Source: Helicobacter sp. 13S00401-1 (GTDB taxonomy: Bacteria > Campylobacterota > Campylobacteria > Campylobacterales > Helicobacteraceae). From it: a stretch of 64,000 nt of DNA. The DNA is taken from contig NZ_MLAR01000002.1 in NCBI RefSeq assembly GCF_002272925.1, positions 124,001 to 188,000 on the forward strand, in the 5' to 3' direction. The position numbers were made by a program, and so were the translations under genes. Shown piece after piece: positions 42,326 to 53,175 of the stretch (position 1 is its first letter; each line of letters opens with the position of its first letter). A model generated the notes under the pieces. It made no database searches and had not been told where the DNA came from. It saw nothing but the letters and a program-made list of their open reading frames with translations.

Positions 42326-43528
42326 TTATTTGCCTGCTATTTTTAACATAATCTTATAGATATAAAGCGGGTATTTTATAACTTTTGGATATCTTGCGTA
42401 CTGCACATGGTTTATACTATTTAGCAAAAGTCCTCTTACATCAAGATTATTAGCACGGTGGTAAATTATGCACTCTTTCATAAGCTCTACTGGTGATTTT
42501 TTTAATAGTAGTTTTATAAAACGCATCTCATTAGGATTAAAGTATGTAAACTTTTTAGTACTATCCTCATAAACTTCTTCTAGTAAACTTTTAGCCTCTT
42601 TAATGCAAGTAAAAAAGTTTTCTTCAGTAGCAAAAATATGAAGAAAATAAGTAAAAAGATCAAAGTAGGCATAAAGTAAGCCCTCTTCAAATCCCTTTGT
42701 GCCTTTTAGTCCTAAAAGCTTATAAGAGTGACATAAGATATTAATCCCAACAAGTGGATCTGCTAAACTAGTACTACTTTTAGCTCCATCACTTCTGTTA
42801 TATCCATACTTTTTATTAATCCTAGCTACATAAAGAGTCTTAGGGATATGACATAGACTTTTAGCCCTTAAAAAAGCAACTATAGCAACATCAGTATCTT
42901 CAAAGTCACAGTCTTGAAAGGCAAGCTCTTCTTTTACAAAAAACTCTTTCTTATACATATTAAAACAAGCTGAAGTTCTAACCTTCCTCCAAAACTCTCT
43001 ATTAGCATTACTGGCGTTAAATACTAAACTGCCCTTAGTTGAAGCATGGTTTAGTTTAAATGGATGATGCTCATTTTTACTTTCATCATATACGTCAAGA
43101 TTGCAGTAGGCTATATCAGCAAGACTAGATTCTAAGCTTTCATAATGAAGTCTTACGCAGTCTAAGTTAAGATAGTCATCACTATCTACAAAGGCTATAT
43201 ATTTACCTTGGGCTATGCTTACTCCATAGTTTCTTGCTAGGCTTGGATGACCTGTTCTAACGCTATTTAAAAAAAGTTTGATTCTGTTATCTTCTAAGGC
43301 GTAGGCTTTTAACTTATCCACACCTTTATCACTTGAAGCGTCATCTACTATGATGATTTCCATATCTTTAAAGGTTTGATTTTTTAAGCTTAATATGCAC
43401 TCATCTATATAGGCTTCATTATTGTAGTTAGCAACTATCAAAGAAACTTCTGGCTTTTTACCCTTAGGATCTAAAGCCCCTTCAAATCTAGTCAAGTGCT
43501 GAACTCTTATATCTTCTAGGATTGGCAA
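42326..43528 (-). CDS. Phase-variable GT2 glycosyltransferase
   Basis: A 400-residue family-2 glycosyltransferase. The GT-A core has EVSLIVANYNNEAYIDECILSLKNQTF (about 29-55), VDDASSDKGVDKL, the acceptor-loop ARNYGVSIAQGKYIAFVDSDDYL with the DSD metal/nucleotide motif near 117, and a helical C-terminal half. It probably adds a sugar to LPS or another surface glycan. As it stands the frame opens only at a TTG with no ribosome-binding site. The best start is an ATG at 43581 behind AAGGAAAAT, but a run of 15 G (43537-43551) between them leaves it in the wrong frame; 13 or 16 G would join MIKVSSTRLT(G)n to this reading frame. The copy therefore appears switched off. Confidence 0.88.
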   Translation of the reverse strand: MPILEDIRVQHLTRFEGALDPKGKKPEVSLIVANYNNEAYIDECILSLKNQTFKDMEIIIVDDASSDKGVDKLKAYALEDNRIKLFLNSVRTGHPSLARNYGVSIAQGKYIAFVDSDDYLNLDCVRLHYESLESSLADIAYCNLDVYDESKNEHHPFKLNHASTKGSLVFNASNANREFWRKVRTSACFNMYKKEFFVKEELAFQDCDFEDTDVAIVAFLRAKSLCHIPKTLYVARINKKYGYNRSDGAKSSTSLADPLVGINILCHSYKLLGLKGTKGFEEGLLYAYFDLFTYFLHIFATEENFFTCIKEAKSLLEEVYEDSTKKFTYFNPNEMRFIKLLLKKSPVELMKECIIYHRANNLDVRGLLLNSINHVQYARYPKVIKYPLYIYKIMLKIAGK

Positions 43529-43581
43529 AGGGAAGTCCCCCCCCCCCCCCCAGTTAATCTGGTGGAGCTAACTTTAATCAT
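43516..43581 (-). other. Truncated 21-codon leader made by the G15 tract
   Basis: From the ATG at 43581 (AAGGAAAAT seven bases upstream) translation gives ten residues, MIKVSSTRLT, then five Gly from the G run and six more residues before TAG. This is the OFF product of the glycosyltransferase gene. Changing the run to 13 or 16 G reads through into the full enzyme. Confidence 0.8.
43537..43551 (-). repeat. Homopolymeric G15 tract (C15 on plus strand)
   Basis: Fifteen consecutive C on the plus strand, that is G on the coding strand, inside the 5' coding part of the glycosyltransferase. Poly-G/C tracts of this length are the standard phase-variation switch of Helicobacter and Campylobacter surface-glycan genes. 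Confidence 0.97.
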
Positions 43582-43654
43582 CTATTTTCCTTAAATATGC
43601 TTAGTATCTAGCCTAAAACTACAATACAATTTTAGGGAAAATAAAAATAAAAAT

Positions 43655-44149
43655 CTACTTAAGTGCGTTTAGTGCACTTTTGTAATCTGGCTCATTAGTT
43701 ATCTCAGAAACTATCTCTTCATAAACTATCTTACCTTGTGGGTCTACTACTATAACTGCGCGAGTTAAAAGACCTTCTAGTGGACTATCAGCTAAGATTA
43801 AACCATACTTCTCACCAAACTCTTTTTTTCTAAAGTCACTTAAAGCAGTTACATTTTTTATACCTTCTACTGTGCAAAATCTACCTTGCGCAAAAGGAAG
43901 ATCCATAGAAACTACAAAAACTTGAGCGTTTGGCAGTTTTGAAGCCTCTTCATTAAACTTTCTAGTTTGAGCAGCACATACTCCTGTATCTAAGCTTGGC
44001 ACTACATTTATAACTTGATATTTACCACTTGCTCCACCAACTTTTACAGAGCTTAGATCACCTGCTACTAGTTCTACACTTGGAGCACTATCACCTACTT
44101 TTACTTGTTTTCCGCCTAATGTTGCTTTATTACCTTTAAAAGTTACCAT
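43655..44149 (-). CDS. tpx: Thiol peroxidase
   Basis: Periplasmic or cytoplasmic 2-Cys peroxiredoxin that reduces hydroperoxides with thioredoxin. The 164 residues have the peroxidatic Cys58 in SLDTGVCAAQTRKFNEEA and the resolving Cys92 in GRFCTVEGIKN, the spacing typical of Tpx; no signal peptide is seen. It stands alone between the glycosyltransferase and tRNA-Glu. An AT-rich dyad (44230-44248) upstream may carry its control, but this is weak. Confidence 0.96.
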   Translation of the reverse strand: MVTFKGNKATLGGKQVKVGDSAPSVELVAGDLSSVKVGGASGKYQVINVVPSLDTGVCAAQTRKFNEEASKLPNAQVFVVSMDLPFAQGRFCTVEGIKNVTALSDFRKKEFGEKYGLILADSPLEGLLTRAVIVVDPQGKIVYEEIVSEITNEPDYKSALNALK

Positions 44150-44376
44150 AGTTTATCCTTTATATTTTTTATCTAAAGATTCTATAGTACTGCCTTGCTT
44201 TAAACATTAAGCAATATCAAGTTAACTATGAAAATAATTATGTTTTTCAAAAAGATAACTTAAAAAATAAAGTAAAGATTTAAAAAGAAAAAGTGATATA
44301 TAAAGTGTTGCTAGTAAAATCAATAAGTTATGCAAAATGAGAGTAACTAAGTTTATTTTTCAATTAAAACTTATAG

Positions 44377-44382
44377 TATAAT
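44377..44382 (+). promoter_or_regulatory. -10 box of tRNA-Glu gene
   Basis: Perfect TATAAT, 18 bases before the first base of the mature tRNA, in an AT-rich leader. This fits a tRNA promoter with a very short 5' leader. Confidence 0.7.
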
Positions 44383-44400
44383 TCAGTCTTTGTCTATCAC

Positions 44401-44476
44401 GACCCCTTCATCTAGAGGCCAAGGATACCACCCTTTCCAGGTGGTTACGAAAGTTCAAATCTTTCAGGGGTCGCCA
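44401..44476 (+). tRNA. tRNA-Glu (anticodon TTC)
   Basis: A complete 76-base cloverleaf. The acceptor arm is GACCCCT (44401-44407) with AGGGGTC (44466-44472), then G and an encoded CCA. The D arm contains TCTAGAGGCC; the anticodon stem is CCACC/GGTGG around the loop CTTTCCA, giving anticodon TTC; the T arm contains GTTCAAATC. It closely matches E. coli tRNA-Glu. It lies alone between tpx and the convergent ribosomal genes. Confidence 0.97.
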
Positions 44477-44565
44477 ACTTAAACCTCGCTTTTATAATCT
44501 CATAAAAACAGCCAAGCCAAACAAACCCCTGTAAAAAGATATAAAAATATACCTCTTGTAAAAAA

Positions 44566-44958
44566 CTATCTTTTAGAGAACTGTGGACTACGTCTTGCTT
44601 TTCTTCTACCGTATTTCTTACGTTCTACAACTCTAGCATCTCTAGTTAGTAAGCCTTCAGGTTTTAGTATAGGCCTAAAAGATTCTCTATCAAAAAGATT
44701 TAACGCCTTAGCTATACCAGAACGTAAAGCTTCAGCTTGAGCAGAGTATCCACCGCCAAAAGCAACAGCCTTGATATCAACTGACTTATCTTGCTTAGTA
44801 AGCATCAAAGGTCTCATAACCTTCATTTTTATAGAATCATGCCCACCTAACCACTCATTTAAGCTCATATCATTAATTATAAGTTTTCCTGTACCGCTTG
44901 TTAGCCACACTTTAGCTATAGCGCTTTTTCGTTTACCAGTTGCATAAACCTCTTGCAT
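44566..44958 (-). CDS. rpsI: 30S ribosomal protein S9
   Basis: Small-subunit protein whose C-terminal tail reaches the P-site tRNA. The 130 residues begin [16 protein letters not shown] and end with [16 protein letters not shown], the universal S9 tail. Its ATG overlaps the rplM stop by one base. rplM-rpsI is the usual operon. Confidence 0.98.
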   Translation of the reverse strand: MQEVYATGKRKSAIAKVWLTSGTGKLIINDMSLNEWLGGHDSIKMKVMRPLMLTKQDKSVDIKAVAFGGGYSAQAEALRSGIAKALNLFDRESFRPILKPEGLLTRDARVVERKKYGRRKARRSPQFSKR

Positions 44959-45386
44959 TAATTTCCTTTACTTGTTGTTTGCGCAGTATGTGGGTGAGTT
45001 TCACCTTGATATACTTTTAGTTTTTTAATCATAGCTCTTCCTAATTTTGTCTTAGGCAACATCCCTCTAACAGCTAGTTTGTATAGCTTTTCTGGGTGTT
45101 TTTCTAGCATCTGACCTAAAGTTTTACTTTTAGTACTTCCAAAGTAGCCAGAGTGAGTAAAGTACTCTTTATCATCTAACTTAAGACCGCTAAACTTAAC
45201 ATCTTTTGCATTAATAACTATGACGAAGTCTCCACAGTCCATATTAGGAGTAAAGCTAGGTTTATGCTTTCCTCTTAAAATAGTAGCGATCTGAGTTATC
45301 AGTCGCCCAAACACTTGACCTTTTGCATCCAAGACTATCCAGTCTCTTTTTATCTCACCTACTTTTGGTGTTTTCGTTAGCTCCAT
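44958..45386 (-). CDS. rplM: 50S ribosomal protein L13
   Basis: Early-assembly large-subunit protein. The 142 residues have the family features [18 protein letters not shown] near the N-terminus, the [28 protein letters not shown] block, and [22 protein letters not shown] near 107-128, ending with HPHTAQ. Co-transcribed with rpsI. Confidence 0.98.
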   Translation of the reverse strand: MELTKTPKVGEIKRDWIVLDAKGQVFGRLITQIATILRGKHKPSFTPNMDCGDFVIVINAKDVKFSGLKLDDKEYFTHSGYFGSTKSKTLGQMLEKHPEKLYKLAVRGMLPKTKLGRAMIKKLKVYQGETHPHTAQTTSKGN

Positions 45387-45627
45387 ATTATGTACGCCTT
45401 GTATTTTAAATAAAGATGAGACTTTAGTGGGTTTATACTTAAAAAAAGCTTAATTTAAGTTATTTTTAAAATTAGATTCTGATGTGTAGACAAAATGAGG
45501 GTTTGCATTTTATAGCTACATATTTAATGCAAGCCCAACCACTGAGTATTGTGCTACAATAGTCTAATCGGAAAAATACTACTTGTTGCTAGTGTTTATA
45601 AACTTGCGTTAAAAAGGGCTTTTACAT

Positions 45628-46446
45628 ATGGATCAAAATGGATGTGTTATAACCATAACTTCTGGAAAAGGCGGGGTTGGTAAGTCAACCGCCACTGCTA
45701 ATATATCCATAGGCCTAGCCCAAGCTGGACATAAGGTCATAGCTGTAGACTTTGATATAGGCCTTAGGAATCTAGACATGATACTAGGACTAGAAAATAG
45801 GATAGTTTATGACGTTATAGATGTTATGGAAGGAAAGTGCAATCTTTCTCAAGCCATCATAAGCCATAAAAAAACAAAAAATCTATACTTCCTTCCAGCC
45901 TCTCAAAGTAAAGATAAAAACGTACTTGATACTGCTAAAGTAAAAGAGCTTTTAGAAAAACTAAAAGCTGAGTTTGACTATATAATAATAGATAGTCCAG
46001 CCGGCATAGAAGGTGGTTTTGAACACGCTGTCTTTTGGGCTGATAAAGCGCTAATTGTAGTTACTCCGGAGGTAAGTTCTATTAGAGATAGCGATAGAGT
46101 TATAGGGATAATAGATTCTAAGTCAGAAAAAGCTAAGCTTGGAGAAGAGTTAGAAAAATACGTCATCATAAATCGCATTAACCCAGTCTTAGTTGAAAAA
46201 GGTGATATGCTTAGCACTGAAGATGTTTTAGATATGCTAGCCCTACCTTTAATAGGCCTAGTGCCAGAAGATCCTAAAGTCGTAAGTGCTACTAACACAG
46301 GTGAGCCAACTATCTATATGCATAGTCCTAGTGGAGAAGCTTATGAGCGTATAAGTAAAAGAGTGCTTGGTGAAACTATAGAGTTTCCTATCTTTAAAGT
46401 TAAGTCTGGATTTCTAGGCTCATTTAAACGTATGCTAAGTAAGTAA
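45628..46446 (+). CDS. minD: Septum-site determining protein MinD
   Basis: Membrane-associated ATPase that, with MinE (and MinC elsewhere), places the division septum. The 272 residues have the deviant Walker [12 protein letters not shown] near 10-20, switch [12 protein letters not shown], switch [16 protein letters not shown] near 120-133, and a C-terminal amphipathic helix ([13 protein letters not shown]) for membrane binding. minE follows 10 bases downstream. No minC is adjacent, as recalled for H. pylori. Confidence 0.97.
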   Translation: MDQNGCVITITSGKGGVGKSTATANISIGLAQAGHKVIAVDFDIGLRNLDMILGLENRIVYDVIDVMEGKCNLSQAIISHKKTKNLYFLPASQSKDKNVLDTAKVKELLEKLKAEFDYIIIDSPAGIEGGFEHAVFWADKALIVVTPEVSSIRDSDRVIGIIDSKSEKAKLGEELEKYVIINRINPVLVEKGDMLSTEDVLDMLALPLIGLVPEDPKVVSATNTGEPTIYMHSPSGEAYERISKRVLGETIEFPIFKVKSGFLGSFKRMLSK

Positions 46447-46456
46447 GGAGGTTGTC

Positions 46457-46681
46457 TTGTTTGGTCTAGGAAAATACAAAGAAAAATCAGCTAGCTGTGC
46501 TAAAAAAAGGTTGATGTTAACTTTATCCAAAGAACGTACCGCCAACATACCTCACTTTGATGAGATGGTAGATGAGCTAGTAGCAGTAGTTAAAAAGTAT
46601 ACAAAATCTGATGCAGTAGAAGTAAAAAAAGCAGAAAGGGACTACTACTCTAAAACTCTAGAGATAACTATAGATGCTTAA
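46457..46681 (+). CDS. minE: Cell division topological specificity factor MinE
   Basis: Stimulates the MinD ATPase and drives its release from the membrane. The 74 residues show the short anti-MinCD segment (SCAKKRLMLTLSKERTANIP near 13-32) and the C-terminal dimer strand. The start is TTG behind AAGGAGG, chosen because the translation MFGLGKYKEKSA matches MinE N-termini. Part of the minD-minE-deacetylase-dprA run. Confidence 0.94.
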   Translation: MFGLGKYKEKSASCAKKRLMLTLSKERTANIPHFDEMVDELVAVVKKYTKSDAVEVKKAERDYYSKTLEITIDA

Positions 46682-46715
46682 ATTTAGAATCTTTCACTAG
46701 CGAGCAAGGACTAAT

Positions 46716-47789
46716 TTGAGTAAGGGTAAAAAGTTAGGTCTACTTGCAACACTACTAGTAGTTATTATCATAGTATTACTTGGAGTGGTCTACTACTTTG
46801 TTGTGAGTAATGATATAAGTGTTAATAAAGACTTAAACAAGCAAGCTTCTTATCCTAGAGCATTACAAGATGTAACTCCAGCCTTAAAGCCTAGTGAGAT
46901 AGAATCTAGCCCAAAAGCTACCCCTCCCAAAACTATGCAAGAAACCACAACAAAACCTAGCATTACGCTAGATAAGACTTTAGCACCAAAGCAAAGTACT
47001 AAACTAGCAACTCCTAAACCTGAGCTAACTAAGGCTCAAAAACTAGATGCTTTACATGCTAAATACATAAAAACTTCACACTATAAAAAACCTATGATAG
47101 TTATCATCATAGATGATGTTTCTAGTAGAGTGCATGAAAGGCGCATCAAGTCAGTAGGACTTGCTAATCTAACTCCTAGCCTCTTCCCAAGACAGCCCAT
47201 AACGCCACATACTCCAGAGATAGCAAAAGACTTTAAGCACTATATGATACACCTTCCCCTTGAAGCCGGTGGAGACTACACAGATAAAAGCGAGTGGATA
47301 ACTATGGGTGAGAGTTATCGCAAGATAAAAAAACGCATAGATGAGATAAGGCAGGACTTTCCAGATGCCTACTATATAAACAACCACACAGGCCACGCTT
47401 TTACAAGTAGCAAAAAAGACATGCTAAGACTATTAAAAGCCCTAGATAAAGATGACTTTGAGTTTGTGGATTCTAAAACTATAGCCTCTAATGTCGTAAA
47501 TGATATAGGCAAAAAAAGAGGTCATTTCTTTCTAGCAAGAGATGTTTTTTTAGATAATGACTTAGATACAAACTACATAGCAAAACAGATGGAAACTTTC
47601 TTAAAGATAGCTAGACTTAGAGGCTACGCCATAGCTATAGGCCACCCTCATCCAAAAACTATAGCAACACTTAAGCTTTATAAAGATGTGATTAATAAGT
47701 ACTATAACCTAGTTTATATAGGCACTTTGGATGACTTTTTACGTGAGCATGTAAGCTACTATGGTCAAAAGCTAGAGCCTGATAAGTAA
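46716..47789 (+). CDS. Divergent polysaccharide deacetylase family protein
   Basis: A 357-residue protein anchored by an N-terminal TM helix (about 7-30), with a Pro/Thr/Lys-rich linker (about 40-110) and a COG2861-like NodB-related domain (about 125-350). Visible motifs are IVIIIDDVSS, IHLPLEAGGD, NNHTGHAFTSS and IAIGHPHPKT. The family (YibQ) is predicted to act on cell-envelope polysaccharides, but its substrate is unknown. The start is TTG, with AAGGA five bases upstream. It sits between minE and dprA; H. pylori, as I recall it, lacks this gene at that place. Confidence 0.88.
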   Translation: MSKGKKLGLLATLLVVIIIVLLGVVYYFVVSNDISVNKDLNKQASYPRALQDVTPALKPSEIESSPKATPPKTMQETTTKPSITLDKTLAPKQSTKLATPKPELTKAQKLDALHAKYIKTSHYKKPMIVIIIDDVSSRVHERRIKSVGLANLTPSLFPRQPITPHTPEIAKDFKHYMIHLPLEAGGDYTDKSEWITMGESYRKIKKRIDEIRQDFPDAYYINNHTGHAFTSSKKDMLRLLKALDKDDFEFVDSKTIASNVVNDIGKKRGHFFLARDVFLDNDLDTNYIAKQMETFLKIARLRGYAIAIGHPHPKTIATLKLYKDVINKYYNLVYIGTLDDFLREHVSYYGQKLEPDK

Positions 47790-47795
47790 TCTTAG

Positions 47796-48734
47796 ATGAA
47801 TGCTTTTTCCTTACTGCAAAGTAACTTTAGCCCAAAGATAAAAAGGCTTAATGCCCTAACCAACAAAGAAAGAAAAGAGTTTTTAGTCCTAACGCCTAAA
47901 GATACTCTAGAATACTTAGAATCCTTTTTTACCAAAAAAGATATAAATGCCACTCAAACACCCCAAGATAAAAAAGCTCTTAAAAGTTTTAGCTTATTTA
48001 AACCACTAGATAAAATCTTCTATAAAGGTAGCTTAGAGCTACTTAAAAAGCCCCTGTTTGCAATCATAGGCTCTAGAAGTCCTAATGTCTATGCCAAAGA
48101 GCAAACTGCAGTTATAGCTAGCAAACTTGCAAAAAGTGGCTTTAATATCATAAGTGGTGGTGCCTTAGGTATAGACTGCATAGCACATGAAAACTCTTTT
48201 CCTAATACCATAGCAGTGCTTCCTTGCTCACTAGATCTAAACTACCCAGCACAAAACAAGAAAATCTTAGATGCTATAAAAAAAGATGGGCTAGCTTTAA
48301 GTGAGTATGAAGCTAATAGGCGCATAACCCTAGCTTCCTTCCTAGAAAGAAACCGTATCATAATTGCCCTAAGTGACTTAGTCTTTATCCCATATGCAGA
48401 CTTACAAAGTGGCTCTAGCTCCTCAGCCTCCCTTGCTTTAGCGCTTAATAAGCCTATATTTACCTTGCCTCATAAGATGACTGAAAGCCTTTGTACACAA
48501 AAACTTTTGGCCGCTAGGAAGGCAAATGCTATATATGATGTAGATGAGTTTATAAAAACTTTAGGGCTCTTTTTTGACTTAAAAACTTTGAATGCTAGCA
48601 ATGATGAAGTATTAGAATTTATAAGGCTTAATCCTTCCATACAAAAAGCACAAGAAAAGTTTGGTGCTTTGCTTTTTGAGTATGAACTAGATTCTAAGAT
48701 AACGCGTGTTGGGCTAAACTATAGGGTTAATTAA
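47796..48734 (+). CDS. dprA: DNA-processing protein DprA
   Basis: Loads RecA on incoming single-stranded DNA during natural transformation. The 312 residues have the Rossmann-like DprA core (about 90-265) with FAIIGSRSP, the SGGALGIDCIAHE motif near 126-138, and FLERNRIIIALSDLVFIPYADLQSGSSSSASLAL. The C-terminal winged-helix-like segment (about 270-312) is short. The N-terminal SAM-like part is reduced. Six bases from the deacetylase gene; its presence supports natural competence of the organism. Confidence 0.95.
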   Translation: MNAFSLLQSNFSPKIKRLNALTNKERKEFLVLTPKDTLEYLESFFTKKDINATQTPQDKKALKSFSLFKPLDKIFYKGSLELLKKPLFAIIGSRSPNVYAKEQTAVIASKLAKSGFNIISGGALGIDCIAHENSFPNTIAVLPCSLDLNYPAQNKKILDAIKKDGLALSEYEANRRITLASFLERNRIIIALSDLVFIPYADLQSGSSSSASLALALNKPIFTLPHKMTESLCTQKLLAARKANAIYDVDEFIKTLGLFFDLKTLNASNDEVLEFIRLNPSIQKAQEKFGALLFEYELDSKITRVGLNYRVN

Positions 48735-48914
48735 ACTTTTTTTAAGCCACTTTTCTAAGCCACTTTTCTAGGCCACTATAAATATTAAGTAGTTTAATAA
48801 TTAGTACCTACTTTCTTACCTTGCTTGCTAAAGATTTTTTGCAAATAGATTCTATAAAACTATCATTTTATATAGGCAGCATTACTTTTTCTTGTAATCT
48901 TTGCAATCTATCAT

Positions 48915-48943
48915 TGCAAAGGGTGTGTAAAACGCCCTTTGCA
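48915..48943 (+). terminator. Hairpin downstream of dprA
   Basis: TGCAAAGGG (48915-48923) pairs with CCCTTTGCA (48935-48943); a T-G and a G-C pair extend the stem around a seven-base loop. It is followed by CTTAAGCCTTTT. It lies about 180 bases after the dprA stop. Confidence 0.55.
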
Positions 48944-49170
48944 CTTAAGCCTTTTAATTCTAAAAGCTACTTTTATAAAATCAACATCCTTTGGCAAGGG
49001 GGGAGAGGGGGCCCTATATCTTGAACTAGGCCTTCCTACTATCTCTCTAGTTTTATTTTATAAAATATTGCCCAGTAGTCCTCAGCACGCTTGTTTTTGC
49101 TTACGCACAAAAAACAAAAGGCAAAATATTATATTGCCTAGTTATAGATTCTCTACTCCTAGCACATGAT

Positions 49171-49322
49171 AAAGCGTAAGCTTCCTTAAAAATAAAAATT
49201 ATATATACGCAACTATTCCATTAAAATGTGCCCGTTAGCTCGCTTTGTTTCGTGGCACAAAAATCACGAGAAAAGAAAGCAGTAGTGTTGAATACGTGAT
49301 GTTTCAAGGAAGCTTACGCTTT
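49171..49322. repeat. Element bounded by 17-bp perfect inverted repeats
   Basis: AAAGCGTAAGCTTCCTT at 49171-49187 returns exactly inverted at 49306-49322, giving a 152-bp unit. Inside is a smaller inverted pair (TCGTG...CACGA near 49251-49269). The size and termini resemble a MITE-like sequence. No target-site duplication is obvious. Confidence 0.6.
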
Positions 49323-50390
49323 GCTAGAAACGAATATATGCCAAGTCCCCTCCCCCTTGTTTGCCAAAAAAAGAGCCTTTTTTGCAGGCTTTGCGGGAGT
49401 TAGGGGGGGGGTTAAACCCCTTTTTCAAGGAAGTTTCACTTTCAAGGAAGCTTTGCTTTGGTTAAAGAAAATATATAGATGAGAAAATATAGAAAAAGAA
49501 AGTGCTGAAATAAAGATTTAGTCAATAGTATAAAGAGATTAGAATTGCCTATATAAAACGATATATTTGCAAATGCCACATCACGATATCTTCTTAACAC
49601 AAAGTTTTATAACACCAAACCCTATCAATACCTACTACAAAACCTAGTACATTGCAAACTAGATTCTATAAACTAGTAAGTTTTAAATCCAGACTGAGAC
49701 GCATCTGGCAAACTAGGAGCCTTTGGTGCGCTAGGTGGAGTGGGTGCTTTTGGCATACCTAAAGAAGGTGTGCTTTCTTCATCTTTTTTTTGATCTGCTT
49801 GATTTGGTAAAGACATAGAGCCTTGGGCATCTGTTTTAAGTGGATAACTTTGCATCTTTTGAGTTAACTCTGAAGCAACTTTTGGGTCCATCTTAGCTAG
49901 TATTTTTCCTATCTCTGCTGGTTTTAAGCTTAAAAGTATGCTTATAGCATCAGCAGTTGGCATAGAAGAAAGTATAGGAGCGGCATTAGAATCTCTCATC
50001 TTTGCATAGCTTTGGGCTAACTTGCTATCTTTTATATTTTTTATATCAGCTAGCACTTTTTCATTTTGCGCTAAAAGTGCCTTTGCCTCTTCTAACCTAG
50101 CCTTACTTTCACTTTCTTTTTTTGCCTCTTCTTCTTTCATGTCTTTATACATCTGCTCTAAGGCTTTTTCTTTTAGGTCTAGTTTGGCCTTTCTTTCACT
50201 TAAAAGTTTAGAGTTTTCATTAGATAGTATCTGTAAGGTGGTTTGTTCTTGTTTTAGTTTTATAAGGGAGGCATTTATCTCTTGCTTTCTATCTTCAAAG
50301 ACAGCATTGCACTGGGCATTAATATCTATTAGCTGGTTTTGAGTAGTAGTAGGAGTGCTAGCTTTAGCACTAAGCAAAGCACCTAAAGTG

Positions 50391-52036
<1,646 letters not shown>

Positions 52037-52894
52037 TTATAAACTTACTTTGTGTTTTAAGAGGTAGTGAACTACACCATCAGTATAGATTCCAAAGCCA
52101 CAAGTAACTAAATCATCTATACTACAAACTCCCCCACTACAAAAAAATGAATTACCCAAAAACATCCTAAAAAACGCGCCCTTATAGTAGTCAACTGGTG
52201 CTAAAAGCAAGAGTGAAAAAACTACTTTTTCATACTCTAGATTCTTAGTTAACTCTAGTAGTGAAGCTAGCTCGTCTTTTAAAAACTCTGGTGCTTTAGG
52301 CAAATAAGACTTTAAGCTTTCTTTGTCATTTATCTCAATTAAGTCTTTCATAAGAGGTGACTTCATCAAAGCTGCAACATCTTGTCTTTCAAAAAGCCCT
52401 ATATCTAATCCTTCATGCTTAGTACATAAAAGGGCTATCCTAGCATTAGTCACTTGTAAAATTGGGCTTATGTGAAACTTCTTAAAAAGCTTGATGCTTA
52501 GATCTAGCATATAATCAAGTCTATCTTGTTCCAAATACTCAACACCTATCTGGTTTAACTCAGTAGTTGGGTAGCTAAAAACTGGCTGTATATAAAACCA
52601 CTTTTTTTGCTTGGTAGTTCTACCTAGTCGTCTAGTTATGATACGCGCTACTTCTAGTGTGCTGTCATTTCTTAGTGAGATTTGATTATTACTCTCACTG
52701 CTTATCCTTATAACATCTCTATCTAAAAAGCTTTTTTGGTGCTGTCCATAGACAAAAGTAGGAGTAATAATCTCTTCAAAGCCTTCTTTATAAAACTCTT
52801 CAACGCATAGATTTTCTACCACACGCTTAAGCCTTGCGCTCTTTGCAAAGGCAAGCTGACTGTTGTGTGGCACTTCATGTTCTAGTATCATCAT
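52037..52894 (-). CDS. HisZ-like ATP phosphoribosyltransferase regulatory subunit
   Basis: A 285-residue class II synthetase-like protein without an anticodon-binding domain. It shows the HisRS-type core: PTFVYG (motif 1 neighbourhood), SLRNDSTLEVARIITRRLG (motif 2), FYIQPVFSYPTTELNQIGVEYLEQ. HisZ regulates short-form HisG in histidine synthesis; the gene lies beside purA rather than other his genes, so an unrelated aaRS-paralog role cannot be excluded. No hisG is in this window. Confidence 0.78.
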   Translation of the reverse strand: MMILEHEVPHNSQLAFAKSARLKRVVENLCVEEFYKEGFEEIITPTFVYGQHQKSFLDRDVIRISSESNNQISLRNDSTLEVARIITRRLGRTTKQKKWFYIQPVFSYPTTELNQIGVEYLEQDRLDYMLDLSIKLFKKFHISPILQVTNARIALLCTKHEGLDIGLFERQDVAALMKSPLMKDLIEINDKESLKSYLPKAPEFLKDELASLLELTKNLEYEKVVFSLLLLAPVDYYKGAFFRMFLGNSFFCSGGVCSIDDLVTCGFGIYTDGVVHYLLKHKVSL

Positions 52895-53175
52895 TGCTAC
52901 ATGACCTTAAAAATTTATTGGACACTCATTATAGCTAATAGACTTTTTAAAATCACCAAAATATAGATTCTAAAAAAACCTACCTAACCATCAACTAGTG
53001 ATTAAAAACCTTATAACTAGCAAGATAAGCTACCCTGCATCTAAGAAACATAAAATTTTTAGATTTATACACTAACTAGCAAGCCTTTTTTTGATATAAA
53101 CAAAAAAAGTACATTTAGAACTTTTATCACTTAATAACACTAGATTTAAAAATATTACTCTTAAAGGAAGTTTTT
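52895..53175. other. Divergent intergenic spacer
   Basis: About 280 AT-rich bases between hisZ-like (minus) and the hydratase gene (plus). It contains an AGATTCT copy near 52964 and no open frame. Promoters for both sides are expected but no box stands out. Confidence 0.5.

Larger units (their letters stand above)
48735..49672. other. Gene-free, inverted-repeat-rich region
   Basis: About 940 bases between convergent dprA and motE-like genes. Short open frames here have no ribosome-binding site or family resemblance. It contains a terminator-like hairpin (48915), nested inverted repeats (48988-49368 and 49171-49322), three copies of TTTCAAGGAAG, a G9 run (49403-49411) and AGATTCT copies. It could be a decayed mobile element or a region of structured RNA; no transposase remnant was recognised. 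Confidence 0.6.

Noticed and set aside
48821-49169. Two short overlapping plus-strand open frames (67 and 76 codons)
   Set aside because: No ribosome-binding site, no recognisable domain, and both lie in the repeat-rich gene-free region with hairpins inside them.
49253-49268. TGGCAC resembling a sigma-54 -24 element
   Set aside because: No GC/TTGC -12 element at the right spacing and no flagellar gene downstream.
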